From contig CM059624.1 of NCBI GenBank assembly GCA_030435675.1, positions 4,984,769 through 5,048,768 on the forward strand: a DNA stretch of 64,000 nucleotides, read 5' to 3'. The notes under the pieces were generated by a model that searched no databases, was not told the DNA's origin, and saw nothing but the letters and a program-made list of their open reading frames with translations. A program made the translations under genes and the position numbers. Positions within the stretch are counted from its first letter, which is position 1; each line of letters begins with the position of its first letter. Below, piece after piece: positions 23,220-34,988 of this stretch. This DNA is from Steinernema hermaphroditum (Eukaryota; Nematoda; Chromadorea; Rhabditida; Steinernematidae).

Positions 23220-24119
23220 TTAAGTGAATTGGACATAGAGCATTCCTTCTTTGTCCTTCGAGAATCGAGCCTCCTTCAGATGGTCCTTCGGATGAGTCAT
23301 GTAGAAGTAGCGTCGTGACTCGTGAACCTTCTCGTTGGCTATGACCCCTTGAGGCAGATTCTTGATGAAGTCGATTTCGAAAAGGTTACACTTGAAAGAG
23401 ACCACCAGTTCCCGCTCCTTTAGGGGAGCGGACTTCTTCCACCAGCGGACAACGCGTTCCAAGAAGATCACTTCCTCCTTGATAGCTCCGTCTACTTGGA
23501 CGAAGATCTCCTCCCAGCGGCCCAGCTCAATCAACTTCAGAAGCATCTTGTCGAGGCTCTGGATCGACCCCTTCAGCTGTCCGATGAAGTTTAGGAATCG
23601 GAGTCCATCGAAGTCGGCGACCCTTTCAGTGAATCGCACGAGGGTGTCGGACTTCTCGCAGAGGGTGGCGACACTCAAGTGCGAGAAGTTCACGGGGAAG
23701 CCTGCAAGCAAAGGGCCCGGATCGGTGTTGTCGTCGAGGATCGAGATCTCGAGGCTCTTCGCCTGATGAGCGATCTTTCGAACCTCCCCGAGGCAATCGG
23801 AATTGATCTCCGAGCGAACGGCGTGGACGTAGCCGTACTCCGCGGAGGTCTGTCCGTGGATTCTGAAGCATTTCGGCTTGAGACCCACCAGATGGCGCTG
23901 CTGACTGCACACGACGAGCCCATTCCGCTCGTTGACGTATTCCACTCCGATGCAGCCGTTGATGATGAACACGTCCAGGTGTTGGAGGCCCACGGAGCGC
24001 GTCAGCGTCTCCAGATGGTTGGAGACGACGTTGGCGAATTTGGAGATGATGCTCAGCGGTGAGTCGCTGATTTTGGGCTTCTGCGCGGTGAGATCATGCG
24101 ACGGCGGGGCGAACGCCAT
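23220..24119 (-). CDS. F-box-like nematode family protein, single exon
   Basis: 299 residues in one exon without introns. No transmembrane helix or signal peptide. The sequence is a series of Leu/Ile-rich and charged segments in the style of nematode F-box substrate domains, ending in a HPKDH..RFSKDKEGMLYVQF block. A comparable C-terminal block (NHPSG..TFMELEF and KHPKV..TILSVEF) closes the genes at 24541 and 48345, which is why I group them. No clear F-box is visible. AATAAA on the minus strand at 23204-23209. The true start could be an internal methionine. Function unknown; protein-interaction or ubiquitin-ligase adaptor role is inference. Confidence 0.6.
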   Translation of the reverse strand: MAFAPPSHDLTAQKPKISDSPLSIISKFANVVSNHLETLTRSVGLQHLDVFIINGCIGVEYVNERNGLVVCSQQRHLVGLKPKCFRIHGQTSAEYGYVHAVRSEINSDCLGEVRKIAHQAKSLEISILDDNTDPGPLLAGFPVNFSHLSVATLCEKSDTLVRFTERVADFDGLRFLNFIGQLKGSIQSLDKMLLKLIELGRWEEIFVQVDGAIKEEVIFLERVVRWWKKSAPLKERELVVSFKCNLFEIDFIKNLPQGVIANEKVHESRRYFYMTHPKDHLKEARFSKDKEGMLYVQFT

Positions 24120-24236
24120 GATGACGAGCGATGTGATGACAGTGCCGAATCGTTCATCTCTTTTCTATACGAAAAGCGATGCGTCATGGCATCGAAAAGA
24201 GCGCCAAAACGATGAGCAAGAAGGTGCAAAAGGGTT

Positions 24237-24308
24237 TGGAGGTACGGGGGTTTGAACCCCGGACTTCTCACATGCGAAGCGAGCGCTCTACCACTGAGCT
24301 ATACCCCC
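24237..24308 (-). tRNA. tRNA-Ala (CGC)
   Basis: 72 nt on the minus strand with acceptor arm GGGGGTA/TACCTCC, D-loop AGCTCAGTGGTAGAGC, anticodon loop CTTCGCA (anticodon CGC) and T-arm GGTTCAAA. No intron. The plus-strand partner at 24402 differs mainly in the anticodon stem and position 34. Confidence 0.9.
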
Positions 24309-24401
24309 GACGCGAGAACGGCCTGTGCCAAAGTCTACACGTTCGGTCACTCCTTTGCGACCCGTAGCGACAACATCGGCGCTGCATGGACAGTGAAATG
24401 T

Positions 24402-24473
24402 GGGGGTATAGCTCAGTGGTAGAGCGCTCGCTTTGCATGCGAGAAGTCAGGGGTTCAAACCCCCTTACCTCCA
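24402..24473 (+). tRNA. tRNA-Ala (TGC)
   Basis: 72 nt with acceptor arm GGGGGTA/TACCTCC, D-loop AGCTCAGTGGTAGAGC, anticodon loop CTTTGCA (anticodon TGC), T-arm GGTTCAAA and discriminator A. Head-to-head with the tRNA-Ala(CGC) gene, 93 bp apart. Confidence 0.95.
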
Positions 24474-24540
24474 ATTGTTTTGCATCGCTTGATGATGGCA
24501 TCGTTGACAACCCGTATAAGCTGCATCCACCAGTCACCTC

Positions 24541-25560
24541 ATGATGAACATGAATCCCGATTTCAAAGCTCGCAAAAACTTCTTGGAGCGTGTCGTGTCT
24601 CGCGTGAAAAAAACGCTGCCGCTAACGATTTTGACCAAACTGGGAGGACCAATTGGAGACTTCGCTAAAAGGGAGAAGAAAAGGCGGAAACCGAAGACTG
24701 TCTTTGTGCGAGTCCATAGCGGCGAAGTCGTCAGAGTCGCCTATGATGGAAAGCGCGCAGAGGAAGGTTCCACAATTTTCAAGACGGCCAGAGAAATGTC
24801 TCTGTCGAAGCCGAAAACCCTGGAGATCTATGGTGCAAAAGGTCGGGATAGCACCCTGGATGCGCAGTTCAAATGCGACGACGAGCTTCTGCGGATGGCC
24901 AGGAACGCCTCAGGGCTTCGCCTGCGCAACCTAGATGGCATCGAACTTATTGACAAGCTGCCTGGGGCATTCAAATCGGTTCAAATTAGAAACGTTCGCA
25001 TCAGTAGCACTCAGATGACGAACTTTTTCGATCGACTCAGGACGGCCAAACAGTTAGAACACTTCAGCTTCCAATCTAAAAGCCCCGAGGAAGAGGTTAG
25101 AGATTCCCTGATGGCGCTTCTGGCCCAGACGAACTGGAAATCGATCCGGTTATCATTCAAGACGTGCCCTCCTGAATTCGTTGAGACCTTGGTCAGCTGG
25201 TGGGATCAGTCCCCTCCCTCACAGTACCAAAGAAAGCTGATTGTGAAAATACCAATGCAGAGAAAACAGGAAGCCGTCCAGTGTCTGAAGACCTACATGA
25301 GCGCCAAGGACGTGAAACGCTTCGATGAACTGCTCTTCAAAGAGCCGAAAGAAGCGCTCTCCCTGAATCTAAGCTTCATAGATGGAGCAGATTTTGAGGA
25401 CGTTGCGCTGGACAGTGACAACGAAATAGAGCCCGAAGAGGAGGAGGACGGAAAAGAGATGTTTAGGGAAGACGAAGTCATCTTCGACATGAATCACCCA
25501 TCGGGGAAGTGTGCCCGCGTCAAGAAGGTCGGCACGTTTATGGAGCTGGAATTCTGCTAG
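24541..25560 (+). CDS. F-box-like nematode family protein with acidic segment
   Basis: 339 residues in one exon. The N-terminus is very basic (FAKREKKRRKPK near residue 41-52, possible nuclear signal). The middle carries Leu-rich segments with a SWWDQSPP stretch that parallels the RWWKKSAP stretch of the gene at 23220. An acidic run (EIEPEEEEDGKEMF, about residue 298) precedes the family's closing NHPSG..FMELEF block. Three nearby ATGs (24541, 24544, 24550) are possible starts. AATAAA at 25592-25597. Molecular role unknown. Confidence 0.62.
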   Translation: MMNMNPDFKARKNFLERVVSRVKKTLPLTILTKLGGPIGDFAKREKKRRKPKTVFVRVHSGEVVRVAYDGKRAEEGSTIFKTAREMSLSKPKTLEIYGAKGRDSTLDAQFKCDDELLRMARNASGLRLRNLDGIELIDKLPGAFKSVQIRNVRISSTQMTNFFDRLRTAKQLEHFSFQSKSPEEEVRDSLMALLAQTNWKSIRLSFKTCPPEFVETLVSWWDQSPPSQYQRKLIVKIPMQRKQEAVQCLKTYMSAKDVKRFDELLFKEPKEALSLNLSFIDGADFEDVALDSDNEIEPEEEEDGKEMFREDEVIFDMNHPSGKCARVKKVGTFMELEFC

Positions 25561-25973
25561 CTCCACATTGTTTTTGTCGATGTTAAGGCTGAATAAACGA
25601 TGGTGGTGCTTGTGAAATTCTCACTTGGTTTCGACCTTTGCGAGAGGTCCCGTCGCGAACTCTCAAGAGGTGATGCATTCGATTCGAACTCGACGATCAG
25701 CGCGTTCCTTCGCTGACCCCGTCGCGCAAAGTTCTACCGGATGTCGGCATAGGTGCTACTGAACTGGCTGTTTGTTTATCTTGATTTCGTCGTGTATGGG
25801 TTTGTATTTTGGACCAGTACAGCTACACTTCTGAGATCTCTAATGCCACTTTATTGATGTCCTATACCTTGTTCTGTCACTCTATTGGCATCAAAACACC
25901 CTAGATACGATGTGTCTGAATGTGAAGCGCGAAAACACTTCCTTTCCCTCCATATCAAAGCCTCGTTACAGAG

Positions 25974-28585
25974 ATGAGCGATCACGCCCAGCGACGGGCC
26001 GAACTGGAGCGCAAACGGCAGATGCTCGCGAATGTCCGCGAGCGAAAACGCCAAAGCGAGCTCCAGCAGCTGGCCCAGGTCAAGGCCCCCGCCGGCGACG
26101 CTCCAACACCAGGTAATTGAATGGCATATCGGCTTAACAACGTCTTCTTCGGGTCCAAATTGTGGGCTCAATGAAAGAAAAACAGTTTTAAAGTCGTGTG
26201 AATGTGTTTACCACTTTTGAGTTATCTGATCAATCACTCGGTAGTTCGAGCTGATTGGAGATCTGCTTATAACTAGGGGATCTCTTTTGTGCATCGTCAT
26301 TCGGTGGATACATAAAATCGTTCCCCTTTATAATTTTTATAAGGTCATCTTAACAATGACCCCCTTCATGCCTAAGTTTAGCTTAATAATACTGCCCCAA
26401 GTGTCTTCAAAAACACTTCACACATGCCCTAAAGCAGAAACATTCAGCTGCCGTGGTTGTGGAGAATGTGGACGTCGACCAGATCCTCGCGGAGGCCGGA
26501 ATTGACGCCGGGCGCACCCCTCCCCGAGCAGTGAATCGGGAACCTTCTCCGGCCATGCAGGCCCCCATTCAGATCGCTCACAGGCACCAGGACGCCAGTA
26601 ACCTGGAGATGACAGAGACCCAGCAGATCACCATCCTCACAAGAGAAATCGTATGTACATGTGAGCTTCTTGGCCTCATGCCGACAGTTTAGACGAACTA
26701 CTCCAAAACGACGCAAACGGACGATGACCACCGACACTCGGCTTGCGAGTTCAGCCTCGGCTCGCAGGAGTTCGCCTTCGATGAGTACTCCGACGGAGAG
26801 CGGCACGAGATCGACTTCGACGAATCGCCGACGCGAGAAATTCAGAACTTCCTGCCCCACCTCTCACTGCACAAGATGAAGCCGCAGGCGGAGGAGCCCC
26901 AGGAGGAGCGCCACGAGGACCAGCGGGTGCCCGAGTACAGTGAGGAGGAGAAGAAGCAGATCCTGAACAACCCGAACTGCATTCAGTTCGTCGAACAGGC
27001 CTGCAGAGTCATCGAGCGGGTGCTCGGGGAAAATGTAGGTTCTCCTTGATGAGTAAAATGACCATTTTGACCGTTCCTGTTGTAGGAGGACGTTTACATC
27101 GACTACGCTCATGACGCGACGATGGACGACCGAGCGGACAACGGCGAGAAGCTGGTGAAGACTCGCGAGTTCTTCGACGAGAAATGGGCCGAAGGACGCT
27201 ACGTGACGGCCCTCGACTGCTCCGATCTCCATCCGGAACTCATAGCCGTCGCCTACTCGGAGAACAAAGCGAAACCTCTGGATCCCGAGGGCGTCGTTGA
27301 GGTGTGGAACACGAAGTTCAAGAAGGCGACCCCAGAGTACGTTCATCTCCTTCGAACCGGCCTCAGTCCCTCCTAGGTACACATTCTTTTCGCCCTCCAA
27401 GATCCGAAGCGTCTGTTTTGCGCGCTTCCACCCGAACCTGATCCTCGGTGGCTGCTACTCGGGCCAGATCTGCATGTGGGATAACCGGCGCAACAAGAAG
27501 ACTCCGGTGAACAAGAGTCCGCTCTCGCAGTCGTCCCACACGCACCCCATCTACTGCCTCAAGGTGATCGGCAGCCAGAACGCCCACCAACTCATCTCGA
27601 TCAGTACCGATGGACGCCTCTGCTACTGGAACATCGAGAACCTGAACGAGCCGATCGGATCGATCGACATTCAGTCGAACTCGGCCAAGGGAAGACACGT
27701 GAGTGCAGCGAATTTGAAGCCCCTATGACCTGGCCCGCATTCAGATCCCCGTGATGGCGATGTCATTCGCCCCCAACGAAGTGAACAACTTCGTCGTTGG
27801 CAGCGAAGAAGGCATCGTCTACCCGTGCACGCGCCACGGTCCCCAGAAGAACGGCGTTATTGGCACGCTGGAGGGCGTGCACCACGGCCCCGTCAGCGCC
27901 GTCGACGTTTACCGGGCGTCGAACCAGGTCTCCGGCGATAACACACACCTCTTCTTGAGTTCCTCGGTGGACTGGTCAGTGAAGCTGTGGAGCGTGAAGG
28001 AGGAGAAGAAGCCGATGCTGCGCTCCTTCGACAAGCACACTGACTACGTCATGGATGTCGCCTGGCACCCCATCCACCCGAGCGTCTTCGCTTCGGTTGA
28101 CGCGGCCGGATATGTAAGTAGCAGCAGTCTACCTCTGAGATTGAGCCTTTAACGTCCTTTCTAGCTATTCCTGTGGAACATCAACGAAGACCTCGAATCG
28201 CCCGTCGCCCAAGTACACATGGGAGAAGGAGTCGCCTTGCGAAAGCTGATGTGGACCGAAAACGGTAAAAACGATCTTCGGCGACCCGATTCCAACCCTT
28301 ATAGGCAAGCAACTAGTCCTTGGCGACGACAAAGGAACCGTTCATTTGTACGACGTCCATGACAGCATCGCCAGTGTGAAAGCCGAGGAGAGCAACAGAT
28401 TCAACCGTACTCTTCGAGAGATCTACCGGGCAGCGATGGAGGCCGAAGAGATACAGAGCGAGGACTTCAACTTCAACGTCCCCACCATGACCAGAGTCTC
28501 TTCGGGGGTCGGTGCCGCGATGGGCAATGGAATCGCGGCCACCGCTACGCCCTCGGCGAACGTCTCTCCGAGACAACAATACTAA
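25974..28585 (+). CDS. dyci-1: Cytoplasmic dynein 1 intermediate chain
   Basis: Links dynein heavy chain to dynactin and light chains for minus-end microtubule transport. Eight exons (25974-26112, 26448-26650, 26693-27034, 27086-27336, 27377-27698, 27745-28113, 28165-28264, 28305-28585) join in phase to 668 residues. The N-terminal charged coiled coil (AELERKRQMLANVRERKRQ) is the p150/dynactin-binding region. An acidic linker follows. The C-terminal half is a WD-repeat propeller with hallmark blocks YSGQICMWDNR, NNFVVGSEEG and SVDWSVKLW. The exon junctions interrupt these repeats cleanly. AATAAA at 28714-28719. The first intron (335 bp) is the longest. Confidence 0.96.
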
Positions 28586-28797
28586 CAACCGAGCTTCCCT
28601 GAATTATGCATAACTTGAGTCTATCGCTTATCATGTACGTGTTAGAAACTGTAATTTATTGTGCTTAATGCGGTGTCTTTTATGTAACTAATCCTGTTTA
28701 GCGTTGTTACGTTAATAAAGTCTAACGATAGGGTTGCAATTTACTTTACTTCTTGTGCACGGGCCAAAAGACAGAAATAAGAAGAATGACAAGATAC

Positions 28798-29673
28798 TTA
28801 GCGGCGAGTTCCGTCCTCGAAGAAGACTCCTCCGTCGATGGCGCAGTACTTGGGGCAGATACCCTTCTCTCCCTGAGAGCCAGGAGGTCCCTGAGGTCCG
28901 GGCTGGCCAGGCTGTCCGTCGGCTCCAGGAGCTCCGTCGGGTCCGTTGGGTCCCTTGGGTCCAGCGGGTCCGGGGGCACCGTCTTGTCCAGGCTGTCCAG
29001 GAGCACCAGGAGCTCCTTGCGGTCCAGGCTCTCCGGCGGGTCCGGGCTCTCCGGGCTGAAGAGGCTCGCTCTGGGCGGGGGCACCAGGCTGTCCGTTGGG
29101 TCCAGGGGCTCCGGCATCTCCAGAAGGTCCGGGAGGTCCCTTGGGTCCGGGCTGGCCAGGGGCACCATCCTGTCCGGGGTTTCCGTTGGCTCCGGGGGCT
29201 CCGGCATCTCCGGGGGCTCCGGGGGGTCCAGGGGGACCGGCAGGTCCCTGAGGGCAAGGCTTGCAGGGAGGAGGAGTGATGGGCTCGCAAGGCTGGACGG
29301 GGGGACGGCCAGGGTTTCCGGGGAGACCGGGAGCTCCGGGCTTTCCAGGACGTCCGGGCTTTCCGGGAGTTCCAGCGGGTCCAGCGGGTCCGGGCAGGCA
29401 GCAGCTGTCACAGCTTCCTCCGGTCTGGTAGGCGCTACGGGCGGTACGGTTGCTGGCGACGGGGATGTTCTTGAGCTGGTTGACCTCGCTCCAGATGTCC
29501 TTGGCGGATCCCTTGCAGAAGTTGATCTCGTTGTGCATCTGGCGGCGCACGTGGTGGACGTAGTTGTACACCATGGGGAGGGTGACGCAGACCGAGAGGA
29601 CGGCCACGACCGAGAAGGTGACGGCCGAGTAGGCCACGAAGCGGTAAGCCTTGATTCTTCCTTCGAGATCCAT
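28798..29673 (-). CDS. Cuticle collagen, 291-residue subclass (copy 1)
   Basis: Single-exon cuticle collagen with the same layout as the gene at 13482: hydrophobic helix, RTAR site, cysteine clusters, Gly-X-Y blocks and [10 protein letters not shown] end. It lacks the 11 residues of the 302 subclass after the RTAR site (a YQTGG stretch replaces the [14 protein letters not shown] stretch). TATA box at 29709-29716 (minus: TTATAAAA), only about 36 bp before the ATG, so the leader must be extremely short. The promoter-proximal ~45 bp is almost identical to that of the copy at 30982. Confidence 0.95.
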   Translation of the reverse strand: MDLEGRIKAYRFVAYSAVTFSVVAVLSVCVTLPMVYNYVHHVRRQMHNEINFCKGSAKDIWSEVNQLKNIPVASNRTARSAYQTGGSCDSCCLPGPAGPAGTPGKPGRPGKPGAPGLPGNPGRPPVQPCEPITPPPCKPCPQGPAGPPGPPGAPGDAGAPGANGNPGQDGAPGQPGPKGPPGPSGDAGAPGPNGQPGAPAQSEPLQPGEPGPAGEPGPQGAPGAPGQPGQDGAPGPAGPKGPNGPDGAPGADGQPGQPGPQGPPGSQGEKGICPKYCAIDGGVFFEDGTRR

Positions 29674-29716
29674 CGTTGATGAACTGACGATGTACCCGCG
29701 GCGCTCCCTTTTATAA

Positions 29717-30981
29717 CGGTTAGCGTGGGCGGAAAAAGGAGAGAACTCGTTTAGATGTGCGTCGACGACAACTCTCCATTTTTTAGCGTTCCGGCATTAT
29801 GCGCCTTTGCATATATCGAACCACAAGGTTCCACCACATTATCATTATCTCCAAAAGAAACAGGTCGAATCGATATTAAAATGACAAAGTTGTATTTAAC
29901 ATCTCGGTGATCATATGGACGACAGGAGGTGCACTGAACACCGTGTGAGCGCATGAATGAATGAATCACTGTCACCCAATCATTCGCATTTAGCGAACTA
30001 CAGGAGTTATTAGTTGTGCCTGTGCAAGAAATTTGTTGAGAAATTTCGATGAACATATTGATGTTAATGAGTAATTGAGAATCATGGGATGTCATCGCCG
30101 GGCTAGGTTCACATGGTAATGGAATTTGCATTGATGCAGAGATATCTCTGTTTATATATCGATATCTCAGCGATTTCTCTTGTAAGAAATTTGAGTGTTT
30201 TAGCATCTCTTCGGAATTATGTCGTGAGAACGTAGACGTTTACGTTTGCCATCCGCGATTGAAACAGCTGCTCAGTTTTGTTTCGCCTTTGTCTTGAAGC
30301 GGTATTTGATGGCGAGTTAAAACCGGGAAGTAGTGTTTAGTCGGAGCTTCCGGGTGCGCCTACACAATGTTAAGTTGGTCTTATTAGTGTCGCTTATCGC
30401 ACAAGAGGTGTTCCTCTTCTCTGGCACACCGAACCTTGGACAAGTTGCATTGTGACTCCATAAGACACAAATATACCGGTACTAAATGCCTCATCCTGTT
30501 AGTTATCCACAGGACTCGACAGCCACTTGCTATGGATCGTCTGTGAATTGAGCACTGTCTTCAATATCTCTACTGATTTCTCTTGCAGCATCACCTTTGC
30601 TTACCTCTCCATACTTCTTTACTGGAACGGCGTATACACAGTTCTACAAAATTCAAGAAATGAACTCGAAAATTATTCTAGCACTGCCTAGCATCTTTGC
30701 CATCCTCTGGTTATCAATGGTGTAAGGAAATCTTTCAGCATCTTGCAGGTTAGTCAAACAACTTCCGCCTCAGTTGAGGAAGAGAAATATTTCGGCGGAA
30801 GTAAAATTGCGAACACTGCAAAAATCAAGGTCGAACTTGTTATACAAAGATCACGCACGGAATTTGCTCTTATGAAGAATTGATGCACACTTGTTTACTG
30901 TACCACCGAGGTGCCGATCTGCAGATTTATTTACTGTTAAGGGTCGCACGACATGACACAAAAACGAGCAGAAGAAGGTGC
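29717..30981. other. Intergenic between collagens
   Basis: AT-rich, no supported gene. A minus open frame at 29751-30206 has no features that I trust. Confidence 0.35.
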
Positions 30982-31857
30982 TTAGCGGCGAGTTCCGTCT
31001 TCGAAGAAGACTCCTCCGTCGATGGCGCAGTACTTGGGGCAGATACCCTTCTCTCCCTGAGAGCCAGGAGGTCCCTGAGATCCGGGCTGGCCAGGCTGTC
31101 CGTCGGCTCCAGGAGCACCGTCGGGTCCGTTGGGTCCCTTGGGTCCAGCGGGTCCGGGGGCACCGTCTTGTCCAGGCTGTCCAGGGGCACCAGGGGGTCC
31201 CTGCGGTCCAGGCTCTCCGGCAGGTCCGGGCTCTCCGGGCTGAAGAGGCTCGCTCTGGGCGGGGGCACCAGGCTGTCCGTTGGGTCCAGGGGCTCCGGCA
31301 TCTCCAGAAGGTCCGGGAGGTCCCTTGGGTCCGGGCTGGCCAGGGGCGCCATCCTGTCCCGGGTTTCCGTTGGCTCCAGGGGCTCCGGCATCTCCGGGGG
31401 CTCCGGGGGGTCCAGGGGGACCGGCAGGTCCCTGAGGGCAAGGCTTGCAGGGAGGAGGAGTGATGGGCTCGCAAGGCTGGACGGGGGGACGGCCAGGGTT
31501 TCCGGGGAGACCGGGAGCTCCAGGCTTTCCAGGACGTCCGGGCTTTCCGGGAGTTCCAGCGGGACCGGCGGGTCCGGGAAGGCAGCAGCTGTCACAGCTT
31601 CCTCCGGTCTGGTAGGCGCTACGGGCGGTACGGTTGCTGGCGACGGGGATGTTCTTGAGCTGGTTGACCTCGCTCCAGATGTCCTTGGCGGATCCCTTGC
31701 AGAAGCTGATCTCGTTGTGCATCTGGCGGCGCACGTGGTGGACGTAGTTGTACACCATGGGGAGGGTGACGCAGACCGAGAGGACGGCCACGACCGAAAA
31801 GGTGACGGCCGAGTAGGCCACGAAGCGGTAAGCCTTGATTCTTCCTTCGAGATCCAT
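30982..31857 (-). CDS. Cuticle collagen, 291-residue subclass (copy 2)
   Basis: Differs from copy 1 by only a few residues (for example NEISFCKG for NEINFCKG, and QGPPGAP for QGAPGAP). TATA box at 31893-31900, same spacing to the ATG. The matching promoter, leader and coding sequence indicate recent duplication or gene conversion. Confidence 0.95.
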   Translation of the reverse strand: MDLEGRIKAYRFVAYSAVTFSVVAVLSVCVTLPMVYNYVHHVRRQMHNEISFCKGSAKDIWSEVNQLKNIPVASNRTARSAYQTGGSCDSCCLPGPAGPAGTPGKPGRPGKPGAPGLPGNPGRPPVQPCEPITPPPCKPCPQGPAGPPGPPGAPGDAGAPGANGNPGQDGAPGQPGPKGPPGPSGDAGAPGPNGQPGAPAQSEPLQPGEPGPAGEPGPQGPPGAPGQPGQDGAPGPAGPKGPNGPDGAPGADGQPGQPGSQGPPGSQGEKGICPKYCAIDGGVFFEDGTRR

Positions 31858-31900
31858 CGCTGATGAACTGACGATGTACCCGCGGCGCTCCCTTTTATAA

Positions 31901-33929
31901 CAGTTAGCGCAGCAGAAAACAGAAAAACTAAACCTGATTCCGATGAAAGAATTTTCTATGTTCCGGCATGCGACGCTGCCGATTGCAGGCGTTCCACCTC
32001 AATGCTATTTTTCGAGAGGAATTTATTGTTTAACCCTGACCGTTACACATACATTACCGAACAGAGAGAGAAACTCGAAATCGGCGAAAAACGTTGACTG
32101 GGTTTCTTGCACAACCACGAAGCATTGAGAGTGGGGTTTCTCTGTTAAAATAGATGAACAATGCTGGCGATTTCGTTTAACGAGTTAGTAAAGTGGGATG
32201 ATAGTGCGCGACGGTCTATATTTCTTAAAAATTACGAGAATGATTTCAGCACATAAACGTGTGAAGTCCTGTGAGTACGATAGCTGTCAGTTCGAGGCAA
32301 GAGATCAGCTCTACCTCTGACTAATGACGCCGCACACTCACCAAAGGTTTACTGCCCTCGCCAAACCAGGTGGCACAACAATTAGCGACGGTTTTGCTGC
32401 ACACCGATAATCCATCACGGATATCGGTGTCCTGTACGATAGTTGTATCTCAGCCCGCGCTAATAAACCCTGTCCCCTCAGATTCCACTTCTAGTTCCAC
32501 TCACATAGTTTTCACTAACGTTAAAAAGATACAAAAAACGTGTATTTCAAGCAGTTCTATGACTTGTATTGGCATGGAAAATGACCATTTTTAAAAGTGA
32601 ATGTTTAAAGACCACAAAAACGCTCATTTCACTTAAGGTATTCACCATTCGATTGCTCAACGTCAGTCGCCTTTTCGGGCAGGAGCCGGATCCTTCTTTT
32701 TGTAGAAAGTCCGACTTGAGATCAAAAAACTGTTTTGGTCTGATTTTCGACCTCTTTACCTTGTTCTGCTTGGTTTCCTGTGATGTTTCCATTTACGGAT
32801 CAGTACAGATGACAGTAAGATAAGCCTGGGAGAGTGATAGAAAAGCAGCAAAAAGAAATCTTTCAGCTCAAAATGGAGAGCCATTCTGAGGGTCAACTTA
32901 AAAAAATGCGGTCTCGGGCACTCGTACTTTTTGAGAATCCGAGGGTCATTTTTTCAACATTTCGCCTCTGTTTCTGTAACGTAGAAGTGAACTCGTGGAG
33001 CCGCTATTTGGTGGCTGTGTGTAACAGCTACCCGCTAGATGTCCCCGTTGTCTGTTATAGTACTTAATCGATTGGAAACGCTCGAATTAACAGCGGTCAT
33101 GTTCAATGTTTCAACCCAATAGGTATGAATGTGGTCAAAAAATGCTCCCTCCTAAATCTATCGTGTGAGCCACTTATGATACTGGAACCCTCATTTCAAA
33201 GGTGATAGTAATGTCGCCCTCCAGGTTTACCGGAGATCTCAATTTATAAGCGCTGGCAGAACATGCTACCCGTATTAAGTGATCCGTATGGAACGCATAA
33301 GGCACAATGAACCATAGACAGGATCAGGGTCGAACCCGGGTTTCAATGGGGGCATATCGCACAGGCTTTTTGGCAAGATTTTTGCTTTCGGATGGTGATA
33401 AACTCATCATGACACATCGTCTATAATGTCATTCCGAAAACGTGGATCCGAAGATTCGAAGTCACTGGGTGTCGCGTGATCTTTCTGTTGTTTGCAAGCA
33501 CCAGGGCTATTGGAACACTTGGGTTCTAATGCTCCATTTCGGTCTATCTCCAAGTAGTGTCGCCTAAGTTAGCATTTCAACGTGGCATTGTTATGTGACG
33601 CGAACAGCAGTGCTAAAGAGCCACTATTCACCAAAATAACTGATATCAGCAGAATTTTGAGTGGTGGAGGAGAATCCCGGCCAGAGCAAAAAGGGGCATT
33701 CTGATGAAATATCTTAATCTCTGAGGTCAGCCTGTCCGTACGTCCATACAGGAAGATACGTCTGTCGTTATTCTAGGTCATGTCTAGGATTAGGAGGCTT
33801 ACATGTTTATTGTGTGGCATCACATATGATAGGAGCAACCGCCAACAGCGAGCATTCCCCGCACAAGTGATTAACTAACGGTGAGATCGTTTGGCACGCC
33901 TTTCGCCGCTGTAAAATCACATCTCGCAT
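31901..33929. other. Long intergenic stretch
   Basis: Two kilobases without a supported gene; AT-rich, with scattered short open frames only. Confidence 0.35.
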
Positions 33930-34430
33930 TGCGCCACGACCCGTTCATCCTACCGAAGGGCGAAGAAATCGAACAAATCGGAGCCTTCATTTACGTCTGG
34001 CAGGAAATTGGATTGAGGCGAGATCACTCCAAAGAGATAGGCGGAAGAATTCAGAACAGATGGACTGTCTTCAGGTGGTACAAGCATTTCCTAACCCCGA
34101 AGCGACGACTCTGCAATCAGTGCGTCCTTCCCACCATGCTGTACGGCTCCGAAACCTAGTCCCTCACGAAGTCAACACGAGAGAAACTCTCGACCGCTCA
34201 ACGACGAATGGAGCGCCGAATGGTCAAAATGGTCGAAATCCGTCTAGCAGATAAGAAGACGAATTAGTGGCTCCGAGAAAAATAGAACTTCGACTAGAAG
34301 TATGGCGGCCATCCGTGAAGAGGCCCCTAAGAAGACCAGGGACCCGATGGAATGATGAATCAATGAAGAAACTGCTGAACAGGTGGAGCGCGACAAGAAG
34401 CCGATGAGGGATGGTGACTAGATTGCAGTA
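33930..34430 (+). mobile_element. Degenerate RTE-type non-LTR retrotransposon fragment
   Basis: Translation shows the C-terminal part of an endonuclease-reverse transcriptase: EIGGRIQNRW, a following basic helix, NQCVLPTMLYGSET, AQRRMERRM and a WRPS..RRPGTRWNDE block in the correct order. In-frame stops after SET and further on, and a deletion, show it is dead. No poly-A tail or target duplication was identified. Confidence 0.8.
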
Positions 34431-34988
34431 ATTACTGCCAACCTCCAAAATGTAACATTTGTACATCAGGCATGATGATTAGCCATATCAGAAAGCACTA
34501 GGCTAAAAAAGCACGTCTTTTTGACCATCAGCCTTAAAGGAAGCGTTGATAGAACCTCCAAACGGTTGGTATTGCATCTGTGGCCCACTGAGAATGCGCT
34601 TGAGTTGTATTCGCTCGGGATCGGCTGAGCTGAGATCGGTTCTCACTCCTATAAACGGACCCTGGGTACAGTGCTTGCAATTCATTCAATGAATCAGATA
34701 TATAGACGTCTATAACATCAGCCGAAGTCTCTGTTACCCTTGACCGCTCTCCGACGCCTTTAATTCGCTGCTTCCCCAATTCTAAGACATTGTAAGAGTA
34801 ATGTGGACTTCGAAGCGTTGCTTCGGGAGATTCTGTTTAGTCAAGAAAGCCGTTTTTCCCTCTCAAAGTCTCCAACAGTCAGCACGTATCTTCAAAAAGT
34901 AAGCAATGAAAACATTTGAAATGCTGAGATTTATTTTCAATTCTTGTGAATCGTTGAGCAAAACACAAAAACGAGCAGAAGAAGGTGC

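Noticed and set aside
28712..29679. Long open frames in other frames and on the opposite strand of every collagen gene (Arg/Trp-rich, Ser/Gly-rich or Pro/Leu-rich)
   Set aside because: They are by-products of Gly-X-Y repeats with strong codon bias. All six collagens show the same set, and the true frame has the signal helix and cysteines.
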